Source: Bacteroidales bacterium (GTDB lineage: Bacteria; Bacteroidota; Bacteroidia; Bacteroidales; Paludibacteraceae). From it: a DNA stretch of 64,000 bases. Position numbers and translations under genes: made by a program. The stretch is taken from assembly GCA_015061165.1 (NCBI GenBank), contig SUXC01000005.1:62001-126000 (forward strand), written 5' to 3'. The first letter of the stretch is position 1, and every line of letters begins with the position of its first letter. The notes under the pieces were generated by a model. That model saw nothing but the letters and a program-made list of their open reading frames with translations, did not search any database and was not told the DNA's origin. This document shows, piece by piece, positions 1-10,387 of this stretch.

Positions 1-98
1 AAGCTAAATATGTCAATAGTGCTTAGTTGCACAAATAATAACTATTGGGCATCGTTCATTGAGTTGAACCTTGCTCACAAATAAGAGCCACAGAGGTG

Positions 99-120
99 CT
101 ATAGATGTCCTATAGATGTC
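99..120. repeat. Tandem 11-mer x2 (ctatagatgtc)
   Basis: Read directly. Confidence 0.8.
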
Positions 121-200
121 TTATGGTGGTCGCGAAACAAATAGCAAACCCCGCCCTCGGGCGACCAACATAAAATTTGAGCGTTAGCGATGAAGCCATT

Positions 201-232
201 ACCTATAGCCAATCACCTATAGCCAATTGCCC
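201..232. repeat. CCTATAGCCAAT-family repeat
   Basis: acctatagccaatc acctatagccaattgccc. Confidence 0.75.
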
Positions 233-310
233 AAAGCAACACTCTACGCTATACACCAAAACGCGGCTTCGCTGCCTAACAAAGAATATTAACAAAAAAA
301 ACAAAATAAT

Positions 311-3300
311 ATGAAAAGTATTTTTTCTCAAATTTCTAAATCTTCATTGTTCAATCACGCAAAACGATTGGCAATAGTTTTGGTTTTCCTCTCCTATGCT
401 GCTGCTGCTGCTGCTAATCACGGCACGCACTATTCTAAGGCAACGGTTAGTGCAAATCCTACTGGTGGTGGTACCGTGTATGTTGCCACGAGTAACTCCA
501 AACCGCAAAATGCAACACCATCAGCAACACAAAATTGTAGTGGAAGTAGTAGTAAAGATAATCAGAAATACTATTTTTGGGCTGAGGCAAATTCTAATTA
601 TACTTTCCTTAATTTTACGAGTGGGAATGATTCTTATACTACAGTCAGTGGACAAGAGATATCTGTAACAGCAAAAAGCACGAATCAAAGTGCGCCAACC
701 GAATTAAATGTGGTTGCTAATTTTAGTCCTATTATAGCAGGTGAGAATGAGATCGTTATGTATAAAATGCCTGATGGCTCTTTGAGTCCAGGTACTGCTG
801 ATGTTACGCTTAATAAAACCACCAGTTTAGATATTGAATGTAGTCGTTCAGACTTGTTTGATGTGACATCCAGTGCACCTCCTACTGGTGAAACAAACGA
901 AATAATAACTATTTCAGTAAAAAAGAAAGCAACTGCGGGAGATATTCCATTAGGACAGGCTGCTACGCTTACGCTTACGCCCGCGAATGCCAGTTTGTCG
1001 CAATTGTCGCCAGAAGCGTATAATCCAGTTGCGAGAACAATAAAGATTACAATTAAGGAACCTTTAACGGTGACCTTCAATCCTGCTGTTAAGGGTGGTT
1101 ATTACACATTCCAACAAACATCTGTAGAAGGATCCGCTGTGGAGGTAAATACTCAAAAATCAATTGGAATTGTGAGTCCTCAGGAGGGTGTTGTGGAGTT
1201 AAAAGCCTATCCAACTACAGGTTATCGTTTTAGAAGATGGGTAATTGAGCGCGAAGCTGCAGAACCTGAGTATTTATACGAAGCCGTTGTCACTCCTAAT
1301 CGATTTAACTCTGATGCCACAGTTACCGCGGAGTTCGTGGATACCAAATACGCTCAGTTTATCATTTTAGGAACAGACACCGCCAAGTACAAGTATGCGC
1401 ACTTAGATGATGCTATTGCGGTAGCACAAAGAGATGGTAAAAACGTGGTTGCTGTGTATGTGCCAGGGCGTCTGAAAATAACATCTAAAACCACAAGAGG
1501 TACGGGAATACATATTTTTGAATATAACTTAACTATTAGTTCTATTGTATCAGAAGGAAAGACAGACTGGATTCTTCCTAAACCATCATCGGGAACCTAT
1601 ACCATTCCATCTGGTATTACATTTTTAGTTCCTGGACTAGATAAGGCTGCAATACAAAACTTAATTGATAATAGGGAGGTAAGAGAAGGTTATGTATCGT
1701 ATCATACCATTAATTATAGATACAATACAGGTGCTGGTGTGAATGATGATTTTTTAGAGTTGGCTCCTACTCCCAAATGTATATGTAAGTTATCTGTAGA
1801 GGATGGAACAAAGATTGAGGTGAATGGTGCTATCTCTGTATTTTCTTCTCCGTCAGCGAGCACGGGTTATACAGGACGTCCCACTGGGTACGGACAACTC
1901 CATTTGGGGGAGAATAGTACCATCGAAGTGAATGATGGTGGTATCTTACATGTGCTTGGATATGTTACTGGCAAAAATCTCAATTCCACTGTAACTGCAA
2001 AAAAAGGTGCTACTGTTTATGAAGTATTCCAATTTACAGACTGGCGTGGAGGTACAGCAACAACGACTGGGTTTAATGGCTTTATAAGCAACGAAGTGTT
2101 CCCTGTTAGTCAATATTATATGCAGAGTATAGAAACTAAACTCATCATGGAATATGGCTCTAAGGAAGTGTTGATAGCCGCAGTAGATGTGTCATCGCCG
2201 TTTCCCGTAAGTCCTGGATTGACTGATACTATAAAAGAGACGATTACATCTTCTGGCGCAATTAAGGAGAATAGCTTGGGTCTTTTCTTGCTGGGAGAAG
2301 GCACACGATTAGAGAAATACTACGATTTTACAAATGACTCTTTATACGTAAAGATTGTAGGTACATCGAATACCTCCCGTGCTAAATTGAATTATATGTT
2401 TTTGGATCTCTCTGACTCAGGTGTTGGTTCATATTCGTTGGATTCGAGGAAATATATACTTCCCCTGAATCATAATTTCGCAGTTACACTTGATAATGTG
2501 CAATTAGAGTGCCCATATAAATTTGCTTTTATGCCAGGTTCGCGCTTAGAGGTTAGTCCTACTGCACATCTAAAGATTCAAAATAAGGTCTATGTCTATG
2601 ATGCTGAGTTAAACGTGCGTCCTTCTGACCCAGCTAAGGGCTATTGTGGTTCCACTAATGAACCGATCAAGCCTATTACATATACCTCCAAAGGAGCACC
2701 AACTGCACGAAGTAAAGAGTATGTTCGTTATCCTGCTAAAATGAAAGATGCTACATTTATCATAGATGGTACACTCACGATGGAAGATGCTAAGATTGTA
2801 GTGGATGACAAGGAAGTGAATATTCAAGGTATGCTCCACACAACCACAGATGATGCAAGTGTTCAAGGGATAGTGGGGGATTCTGTGAAAATAAAACAAG
2901 ATTTTGGCGCCAATATCACATCGAATGCCAACGGTGTGATAAATTTCAACAGATTAGGTACCACAACTGCAGTTAAACAAATAAAGCAAAATGACAGAAG
3001 CATAGAAGGCTATGAGCAAATCCCAGTTTGCAATGCATGGCTGCGCAATAGTGATACAACGCGCACTGCTGGTACAACTGCTGCACAAGGAGATACATAC
3101 ATGTATATCGATGGATTCTGGCAAAAACCTACAGCAACATTGAGTAATCCTCAAGGAACAAACTTCGTTGTTACTTTGCCAAATGACACTCTTCAATATG
3201 TTGAATGCGATGAGGTGGGAAATAATGCTACGATCACTAATGTCCAGAAAACATCGGTAGAGGGTAGTCTCTTTGTCGTTGGAGATGTTAAACGAGAAAA

Positions 3301-6300
3301 CGGAAAAGTAAAAATCCCTGTTACCTATAAACCTAACGGAGTGCACAATGCAGGTGGTACACCAAATCAAGGGAAGATTCACTTGCAGTTGACTTATGAA
3401 GATGTTTTAGGTAAATCCCACACAACGCCTGTTGAAGTAAATTTAACAGGTACAGAGAATTATAAACCAGCCTTTTCCGTTGCTATCAATGGAACTCCAA
3501 TGCAGAATGGTGAAACTTATCCAACTATCCAAGGTACTGGGGTGGGCGAAACGGATTCATTATCAGTAGTTATCACACCAAATCCAAATAATATTACTTC
3601 AACGAATTTGGTAAGTTGGATTGATGCCGCAAGTGCTACCGCCGCACCATTCGCATTCGCTTATGGAGAAGCAGATGCTTTCTTGTCGGAGGCAACTTTA
3701 TCCTATACGCCAACTGCAGTTTCTGACAATGATCCTGGAACATTAACTATTAAGGCTTCTTATCCTAATGGAGGAACGCCAGTAGATTCAACTATTGTAA
3801 TACATTTGTCGGCTAAAGTTGGTTACAAACCAAATAAATTGGAGTTTGCTCAATTTCCAACGCCCGTTTATACGACTACTGAGCCATTCTTGTTGTTGAA
3901 TGATGCAACTAATAATGCTGGCACAGCGATAACTTGTTCAACATCACCAGAGGGCATTGTTCAGATTATTGGTGATGGTACGGCTGGTAATCCTTATAAA
4001 GTTAAACCAATAGCAGAAGGATTGACCACAATCACCGTTGGACAAATTGCAAGCTCAAGCGTAGAGGGTAAAGAAATATCGGCTCAAATAAATGTAACAA
4101 GGGATGACTACACCTTGCAGTCTGTTACTTTCTGTATTGACAATAATACAGTATTCAATACGCACTTATATAATACCGCAGGCGTAACTTACAATGCAGA
4201 GAATAGTCCATATACGATTGACTTTAATTCAACATCTGCCGTTTCTACATGGCAATTCCAATTTTTAGGTATGCCAGACAAACTCACATTTACACCTTCT
4301 GGCGTAAATGCATGGAGAATTAGAGAAGGTAAACCTGTGACAGCAGGAGTTGAATCAACCATTGATTGGAGCGTTGTTACAGAGTGGACAAGCCTTACAT
4401 CAGGTACACCAGTGTCATATACTTTGCAACCCACCACTCGATATGTGGAAATTAGTTATGGAGCTACAACTCCTGATATAGGTAAAATAGTGGGTGATGT
4501 GTGTGTGACAGCATTGACTATCCGAACACAAACGGATAAACTCTATATGCCTATTTATTACACTACAGATGTGGTGACTCAAGATAGCGTCGTGTTTACA
4601 CACACGAGCGTTTCTACTCCTACTATATCTGTCGATGGCATCAATGCTTCTCCCAAAGCGCCTAAGAAATTTGGTACTGATGAAGAACCATACTACGAGA
4701 CAGTAGTTCTTCTACAAGCACCAGCAACGACAGCAGAGGGCACCTATGCACTTACAGCTACGCAAAATCCCAATTCTGCAACAGTGAATGTTACAACCTA
4801 TAAGTTCCCACAAGAACTACCTATCAAGTTGGCAACAGATAAGCCAGATAATGGTGACAGATACTACTTTGTGACAGCAGGTTCACGTTATGCACAATGG
4901 GATGCTACTAAGCGTCAAATTGTGTTCCAAAATCCAGGTTCTCAAGTAGCGCGTTCTGTTACTTTTGCTTTCAATGGTGCACCAAGTATTATTACCTTTG
5001 ATGTTTCTTCGGCAGACGGAGCACAAACTATCAATAATGCAGATTGGACCATATACGAAAGTAAAGATGGCAAAGACTTCCAACCTGCAAGTTTGGCTAA
5101 GCGTGATTCGATAGAGGATAATACTCTTATACAAGAACTTAATTACACAACCCGATATGTGCGTGTGGAATACAATGCACAATCCACTCGAGAAGTATAT
5201 TTGTCAAATCTTGTTATAGAAGGTTATCCACAAGCAATTGTTCATCCAGACAATCTGTTCTTTACGAGTGAAGAAACGAAGCACTTATTATATATGATTG
5301 CAATTAATTTGCAAAAAGTAGATTTTGAAATCGATAATGCAACAGCATTCCAAATGACCACGGATACTACATCTACTGCAACAGATTGGAAATCAATAAT
5401 TAATGCTACCGAACAAACCCATAGTACAGCTTTAGGAAAAAATAAAGTAGATACGATTTTCTTGGCAGTACGATGGTCACAGCAGACTGCTTTGGATGAA
5501 GGCAAAATTACCATTAAGAGCAAAACAAATGATAGTATCCTAACGATTATACCGCTTGTAGGATCAGATAACTACTTGACAATTGATAAAGCGGAAAATA
5601 CAGGTCTGTCAACAGGTATTCCAAATGAATACACATATCATGGCAAGAAATATACCGACTATGACTATCATGAAGTTACTTTAACGAATGCTTTTGCGAA
5701 AGATGGCACAGCATTGTTTGATTATCTATTTATTTATGGCGAAACTACCCCTCCAGAAGGTAAGACAAATATCACTCCTCCAGGTACAGATGGTTCGTTA
5801 GTCGGATCGAATGCTGTCACTCCATATTTTGTTTACAGAAAAGCCCAGAATTCGGAGCAACAATACAAAGGATACCGATTTGTTGGTAAGGTGGATAATG
5901 CAAACATTTCAGATAAGGCTATTGTTGTTGATCAAGTGACTAATGATACAATCATTACTAAGGATACAGCAAGTGTAGTGTATATAAACGTACAAGACAC
6001 CACACTTAGTATTTATATGACTGGTTTCTGCCCGTATGCAACAACGGGTCATACCAAGAACCAAGAAGGTGTATTCCTCTTCCGTGGTTCACATGGAGCA
6101 AAGTTAGATGTATATCTCGAGGACTTCTATGTTTCAAGTCGCAATAAAACAAGAAATGGTAATGCTTTCTATGGCAATAAAGATGGAGGTGAGACTTATT
6201 CCGAAAGTTATTCTCGTGGTTCAGGAGGTGTGCTTGTGTTTGAAAATGTGGATGCACAAGAGCAATTACAGAACTTTACTCCATTTGAGGTTTCTATTCA

Positions 6301-8707
6301 CACAATAGGCGATAATATGCTTAATAGTAACCATGGATGTTTCTTCGCTCTTAAGATAGGTGAAGCAACTGCAATGAAGGCATACCAAGTTTCATCGCCT
6401 CTGCAGGTACATATGTTAACAAAAGATTATGTTAATAAAACAAAAACAACTATCAATATTGATGATATTTGGCCTACTGCAGTTGATGCAAATAACGTAA
6501 TTGTCGATTCGTGTCGTACCAATGGATTCCTTGCACTTAAGAAACAGGCAAATAATGCACCTTCTATTGATTTGGGTAATGCAAATACGATTGTCAATTT
6601 CAAAGGAGGTAGAGTCCAACTGCAAAATTCGCAAATTGGTAGTGATACCTATAAAACAACTCTCGCTATTTCTTATCGTGCAGGATTTTTTGGTTCGGAA
6701 GAAGCTGGTATCAAACTCTGTCATGGTATCGGTACTGATGCTGTGGATGGTATCGTAAACTTCCTTGATGGTACAGTGACTGTAGAACGCATGAAGGTTG
6801 ACAATGCATATCGTCAATACTATCTGATGGATACGTTACCAGACGGTACAGAGTCGGAATATACCACTTGCTTGCGTACGCCTAAAAATACATTTATCAA
6901 GGGTGGTTCTATTTGTCGTGTACGTGCATGTCAGCATGTTACATCTAAAGGTGGCGCACCTAAAGATACCAATACAGGTAGCCTGTTAGGACAATACGTC
7001 TATACGATGCAAAGTGCAGATCAACTTAATGCAAATGGTTCTGTGAAATCAATTGCTTTTCCAGATAATCTTGCTGGTCTAAAAGAATATCAAACGTCAC
7101 GTAATTATACGTATGGATTGAAGAGTGTGACACCAGATGCAAATAACAATCTGTACTTTTGGGTACCAGAAGGTTATGGTAATGTAACGATAGAGAAAGA
7201 TGTCTTTATGGCGACATGGAAAGCATGTATGACCAAGATAGGTGCAGGTATCGCTAATGTGGCGGAGGGAGAGATAGGTGGCGATATTGAGATTAATTCC
7301 GATGAAGAAGTGCAGAACTTCCTCTATTGTCAATTAGATGATAATATATACAATGTGATTAATGCAGGACCTGTAGTTGACGGAAAGAAATCATATACCT
7401 ATCAGGCTCCTATTGAAGTACCTGCTGCAGCAAAAGAGTTCTTCAAAGGAAATTATACTCGTTGGGCACCTAACCTCGTAGGTTCTGCTAAACAACATGA
7501 AGTGACAAGTACTAATTCTTATACTATCGCCAATCGTGTATATTATATTACAACCGCTACTGCCGACATTTGGCAAACCTTCACTGCTCCATTCAATGTA
7601 GAAAACATCTATGTGGTAGAGACGTACTCAGAAAAAGCATTAGAGGATATAGGAAAAACCGCAGAACTGTCATCAGCTCGTGACACAATCTTAAAAGTTC
7701 AGGCTGTGCACAATGCAGACTTTGCAGCTTTCTTTGGTGTAGCTATGGCTATGGGTTCAATGAAAGACTTCGACGGAATTTATGATTCATATATCAAATG
7801 GGCAAAGATTGAGGATGATAGTCTTGAGTTGTCTTGGGATAATGGACCACTACGTGGCAAACAAGAATTGGTGCCATATATTGGTAAGAACTGGCGTGAA
7901 GCGAATTTCTATCTTAACGAAAACAAAGGCAATTGGGGGTTGACCCAAGAAAAAGACTCATTTGCTGTACAGTGGGAGATGCTAACTGTAGCAGACACAT
8001 TAGATGGAATATTGCTCCACAAAGGAAGAACTTATTCAATGCTATTCCCTTATTGTGTTGGATGTGAGGACGCCTTTGGTGATAGAGACTATTGGGATTA
8101 TTGGTCTGGCAAGTTCCTAATTTTTGAAAGTGAGGCTGCACCACAAATAATCAATGGCCGCGACTTCCTTGATCCGAACAAATCGGGTAGTATTTTTGTT
8201 GATAAACCTAATGTTGGTGAGGTAATAGTAAAAGGCAATAGTACTTTTGCTAATATGAATGCAATAGACAAAGATATTTATGTATACGACAATTATTATC
8301 CAGCGATGAATGAAGAATGCTTTGAACCAGTAAGTCAATCGGAAAATAAGGTTGTTTATCCAACTACAGCCTTCCTTTATGGTAATGTACCAACGAATGC
8401 TCAAGGTATGCCAGCGCGTAGTATTGGTCGTACAGGTAAGATTAACTACGGTAAAGATAACACCGCTACCGATGTGAACCCAGGTGGCAATATCCCAACC
8501 GTAGGTGGTGGTAATGACCTCTTTATTACTTCGACAGTGGAGGGTATCAACATTGCCGTGGCAGAGTCACAACATGTACGTGTACTCTCATCCACAGGAG
8601 CAGTCCTCTACAGCGGTATGGTACAAACCGCAGTGGATGTCGCACTCCCAACCACAGGTGTATATGTCATCACTGGTGAAAACGAAGTACACAAGATATT
8701 GCATTAG
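311..8707 (+). CDS. Giant secreted/cell-surface protein (2798 aa) with N-terminal signal peptide, InlB-like repeat region and T9SS-type-A-like C-terminal sorting tail
   Basis: Single uninterrupted ORF; hydrophobic leader ending SYAAAAAANHG; C-terminus ...VRVLSSTGAVLYSG...VDVALPTTGVYVITGENEVHKILH resembles Por secretion tails. Confidence 0.85.
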   Translation: MKSIFSQISKSSLFNHAKRLAIVLVFLSYAAAAAANHGTHYSKATVSANPTGGGTVYVATSNSKPQNATPSATQNCSGSSSKDNQKYYFWAEANSNYTFLNFTSGNDSYTTVSGQEISVTAKSTNQSAPTELNVVANFSPIIAGENEIVMYKMPDGSLSPGTADVTLNKTTSLDIECSRSDLFDVTSSAPPTGETNEIITISVKKKATAGDIPLGQAATLTLTPANASLSQLSPEAYNPVARTIKITIKEPLTVTFNPAVKGGYYTFQQTSVEGSAVEVNTQKSIGIVSPQEGVVELKAYPTTGYRFRRWVIEREAAEPEYLYEAVVTPNRFNSDATVTAEFVDTKYAQFIILGTDTAKYKYAHLDDAIAVAQRDGKNVVAVYVPGRLKITSKTTRGTGIHIFEYNLTISSIVSEGKTDWILPKPSSGTYTIPSGITFLVPGLDKAAIQNLIDNREVREGYVSYHTINYRYNTGAGVNDDFLELAPTPKCICKLSVEDGTKIEVNGAISVFSSPSASTGYTGRPTGYGQLHLGENSTIEVNDGGILHVLGYVTGKNLNSTVTAKKGATVYEVFQFTDWRGGTATTTGFNGFISNEVFPVSQYYMQSIETKLIMEYGSKEVLIAAVDVSSPFPVSPGLTDTIKETITSSGAIKENSLGLFLLGEGTRLEKYYDFTNDSLYVKIVGTSNTSRAKLNYMFLDLSDSGVGSYSLDSRKYILPLNHNFAVTLDNVQLECPYKFAFMPGSRLEVSPTAHLKIQNKVYVYDAELNVRPSDPAKGYCGSTNEPIKPITYTSKGAPTARSKEYVRYPAKMKDATFIIDGTLTMEDAKIVVDDKEVNIQGMLHTTTDDASVQGIVGDSVKIKQDFGANITSNANGVINFNRLGTTTAVKQIKQNDRSIEGYEQIPVCNAWLRNSDTTRTAGTTAAQGDTYMYIDGFWQKPTATLSNPQGTNFVVTLPNDTLQYVECDEVGNNATITNVQKTSVEGSLFVVGDVKRENGKVKIPVTYKPNGVHNAGGTPNQGKIHLQLTYEDVLGKSHTTPVEVNLTGTENYKPAFSVAINGTPMQNGETYPTIQGTGVGETDSLSVVITPNPNNITSTNLVSWIDAASATAAPFAFAYGEADAFLSEATLSYTPTAVSDNDPGTLTIKASYPNGGTPVDSTIVIHLSAKVGYKPNKLEFAQFPTPVYTTTEPFLLLNDATNNAGTAITCSTSPEGIVQIIGDGTAGNPYKVKPIAEGLTTITVGQIASSSVEGKEISAQINVTRDDYTLQSVTFCIDNNTVFNTHLYNTAGVTYNAENSPYTIDFNSTSAVSTWQFQFLGMPDKLTFTPSGVNAWRIREGKPVTAGVESTIDWSVVTEWTSLTSGTPVSYTLQPTTRYVEISYGATTPDIGKIVGDVCVTALTIRTQTDKLYMPIYYTTDVVTQDSVVFTHTSVSTPTISVDGINASPKAPKKFGTDEEPYYETVVLLQAPATTAEGTYALTATQNPNSATVNVTTYKFPQELPIKLATDKPDNGDRYYFVTAGSRYAQWDATKRQIVFQNPGSQVARSVTFAFNGAPSIITFDVSSADGAQTINNADWTIYESKDGKDFQPASLAKRDSIEDNTLIQELNYTTRYVRVEYNAQSTREVYLSNLVIEGYPQAIVHPDNLFFTSEETKHLLYMIAINLQKVDFEIDNATAFQMTTDTTSTATDWKSIINATEQTHSTALGKNKVDTIFLAVRWSQQTALDEGKITIKSKTNDSILTIIPLVGSDNYLTIDKAENTGLSTGIPNEYTYHGKKYTDYDYHEVTLTNAFAKDGTALFDYLFIYGETTPPEGKTNITPPGTDGSLVGSNAVTPYFVYRKAQNSEQQYKGYRFVGKVDNANISDKAIVVDQVTNDTIITKDTASVVYINVQDTTLSIYMTGFCPYATTGHTKNQEGVFLFRGSHGAKLDVYLEDFYVSSRNKTRNGNAFYGNKDGGETYSESYSRGSGGVLVFENVDAQEQLQNFTPFEVSIHTIGDNMLNSNHGCFFALKIGEATAMKAYQVSSPLQVHMLTKDYVNKTKTTINIDDIWPTAVDANNVIVDSCRTNGFLALKKQANNAPSIDLGNANTIVNFKGGRVQLQNSQIGSDTYKTTLAISYRAGFFGSEEAGIKLCHGIGTDAVDGIVNFLDGTVTVERMKVDNAYRQYYLMDTLPDGTESEYTTCLRTPKNTFIKGGSICRVRACQHVTSKGGAPKDTNTGSLLGQYVYTMQSADQLNANGSVKSIAFPDNLAGLKEYQTSRNYTYGLKSVTPDANNNLYFWVPEGYGNVTIEKDVFMATWKACMTKIGAGIANVAEGEIGGDIEINSDEEVQNFLYCQLDDNIYNVINAGPVVDGKKSYTYQAPIEVPAAAKEFFKGNYTRWAPNLVGSAKQHEVTSTNSYTIANRVYYITTATADIWQTFTAPFNVENIYVVETYSEKALEDIGKTAELSSARDTILKVQAVHNADFAAFFGVAMAMGSMKDFDGIYDSYIKWAKIEDDSLELSWDNGPLRGKQELVPYIGKNWREANFYLNENKGNWGLTQEKDSFAVQWEMLTVADTLDGILLHKGRTYSMLFPYCVGCEDAFGDRDYWDYWSGKFLIFESEAAPQIINGRDFLDPNKSGSIFVDKPNVGEVIVKGNSTFANMNAIDKDIYVYDNYYPAMNEECFEPVSQSENKVVYPTTAFLYGNVPTNAQGMPARSIGRTGKINYGKDNTATDVNPGGNIPTVGGGNDLFITSTVEGINIAVAESQHVRVLSSTGAVLYSGMVQTAVDVALPTTGVYVITGENEVHKILH

Positions 8708-8735
8708 TTGTCAGTTATCAGTTGTCAGTTTTCGG
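8708..8735. repeat. TTGTCAGT/ACTGACAA-family degenerate tandem repeat
   Basis: ttgtcagttatcagttgtcagttttcgg. Confidence 0.85.
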
Positions 8736-8744
8736 TAATTAGTT

Positions 8745-9104
8745 ATGAAGGATTTTAAGAAGCAAATTATATGGCAACGAAGTCATACACTAACATTAAC
8801 AATTTATAAGGCTACAAAAACTTTTCCGAAAGAGGAACTTTATGGTTTAACCTCTCAAATACGACGCGCCATTGTTTCTATCCCTACTAATATAGCAGAG
8901 GGATGTGGACGGCGTACCAATGCAGAGTTGGCTAATTTCTTGAATATAGCATCAGGTTCTGCTTCGGAAGTAGAGTATGAATTGTTAATAGCGAAGGAGT
9001 TAGAATATATAACTGCAGAACAATACGACGGGTGGATTCACGAGATTTCCGAAATACGTAGTATGTTAGCCGCCTATATGAAAAAACTGAGAACTACCCT
9101 TTAA
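8745..9104 (+). CDS. Four-helix bundle protein (23S rRNA intervening-sequence protein family)
   Basis: WQRSHTLTLTIYKATKTFPKEELYGLTSQIRRAIVSIPTNIAEGCGR is the hallmark of this family. Confidence 0.9.
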   Translation: MKDFKKQIIWQRSHTLTLTIYKATKTFPKEELYGLTSQIRRAIVSIPTNIAEGCGRRTNAELANFLNIASGSASEVEYELLIAKELEYITAEQYDGWIHEISEIRSMLAAYMKKLRTTL

Positions 9105-9182
9105 CCACTGACAACTGATAACTAACCACCGAACACTGACAACTGAAAACTAACCACTGACAACTGACCACTGACAACTAAT
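9102..9182. repeat. ACTGACAA-family degenerate tandem repeat, opposite orientation to 8708..8735
   Basis: accactgacaactgataactaaccaccgaacactgacaactgaaaactaaccactgacaactgaccactgacaacta. Confidence 0.9.
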
Positions 9183-9184
9183 TT

Positions 9185-10387
9185 ATGAAACGAGCAATAC
9201 TGAATATCCTATTTCTTGCTTTTGCCCTAACAACGGTGGGGCAAAAGCAAGAATTGTCCGTAGCCGAACGCAATGCGCAGATGGGTTTCAATGATACCAT
9301 CGACCGCCTCGCGGATGATTTCGTGTTCGTGAGCCTAATGGTAGCCGACCCTACGGATTGGCGTGATGATGTGTTAGGTACGCAAGGGCATGCTTTCCTG
9401 CGTTTGCAATGTCCTGTATTTGATTTGGATTATTGCTTCAGTTACGAGAGCGAGAGTGTAAACACGCAAGTAGCTAAGTATGCCAAGGGGCAACTCAAAA
9501 TGGGTATGTTTGCCATTCCTACCGACGAATATCTGCAAGATTATCGGCATTGGAATCGTGCGGTACACGAATATCGCCTGAACCTTCCCCCAGAAGTGGA
9601 GACGCGCCTTTGGGAGATTATGGATAACAAATTGAGTAGGGGACTGAGTATGAAGTTAGACCTTAGTCGTCGCGGTTGTGCCATTTCTGTAGTGCATTTC
9701 ATCAAAGCGGCATTGCAGGATATTCCGATTGTATATCCTCAAGGTACACGCTATGAGACACTATCTCGGCGTGAGATTATGTACCAAGATTTGGAGGCAC
9801 ATCCATGGTTAAGACTTCTGTATGGCATATTGATACCCAATGACTATGATAAAGATTGCCCGATAGATGAGAAACTGATTGTACCTGCTGATTTGGCAGA
9901 GATATGGCAAGCCTCCACGCTGAATGGCAAGGTATTTGCCGAATATATAGGAGATGTTGTTCAGTCGGATTATGTGGAAGATACGAAATTCCCTCTTCTC
10001 ACTCCTCAATTGTTTGCATGGATCTTATTACTGATTACTATATTGCTGATGACTTTGGGGGTAATTGGCTGGAAATGGATGCTATTGGGCTTACAGTGCT
10101 TTGTAGGAGTATTCTTGTTGTATATGGCACTGTTCACACAACTATTTACGAGTGCAGGTTGGTTGATGATGGTATTGTTCAATCCACTTCCTCTTATCCT
10201 GTGGAAATGGCATAAATACTGGCAACTGCCTTATGCCGTGCTGCTGTTGATAGAGGTACTGGTGCTTGTGTGCTGGCCCCACATGTTGGTGGACCCTGCT
10301 TATATTGTTTTGTTGTTCTCCTATAGTGTGTTGTTTGCTTCTGAGTCAATCAAACATGCTTATGTGTTGTACAAAAAGAAGAAATAA
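9185..10387 (+). CDS. DUF4105/Lnb N-terminal periplasmic-like membrane protein
   Basis: Signal peptide; GHAFLRLQCPVFDLDYCFSYES...RRGCAISVVHFIKAAL; C-terminal TM segments. Confidence 0.7.
   Translation: MKRAILNILFLAFALTTVGQKQELSVAERNAQMGFNDTIDRLADDFVFVSLMVADPTDWRDDVLGTQGHAFLRLQCPVFDLDYCFSYESESVNTQVAKYAKGQLKMGMFAIPTDEYLQDYRHWNRAVHEYRLNLPPEVETRLWEIMDNKLSRGLSMKLDLSRRGCAISVVHFIKAALQDIPIVYPQGTRYETLSRREIMYQDLEAHPWLRLLYGILIPNDYDKDCPIDEKLIVPADLAEIWQASTLNGKVFAEYIGDVVQSDYVEDTKFPLLTPQLFAWILLLITILLMTLGVIGWKWMLLGLQCFVGVFLLYMALFTQLFTSAGWLMMVLFNPLPLILWKWHKYWQLPYAVLLLIEVLVLVCWPHMLVDPAYIVLLFSYSVLFASESIKHAYVLYKKKK

Noticed and set aside
10266-10355. Upstream extension of the condensation-like ORF
   Set aside because: Overlaps the DUF4105-like CDS in another frame; internal ATG 10356 (or 10428) is more plausible.
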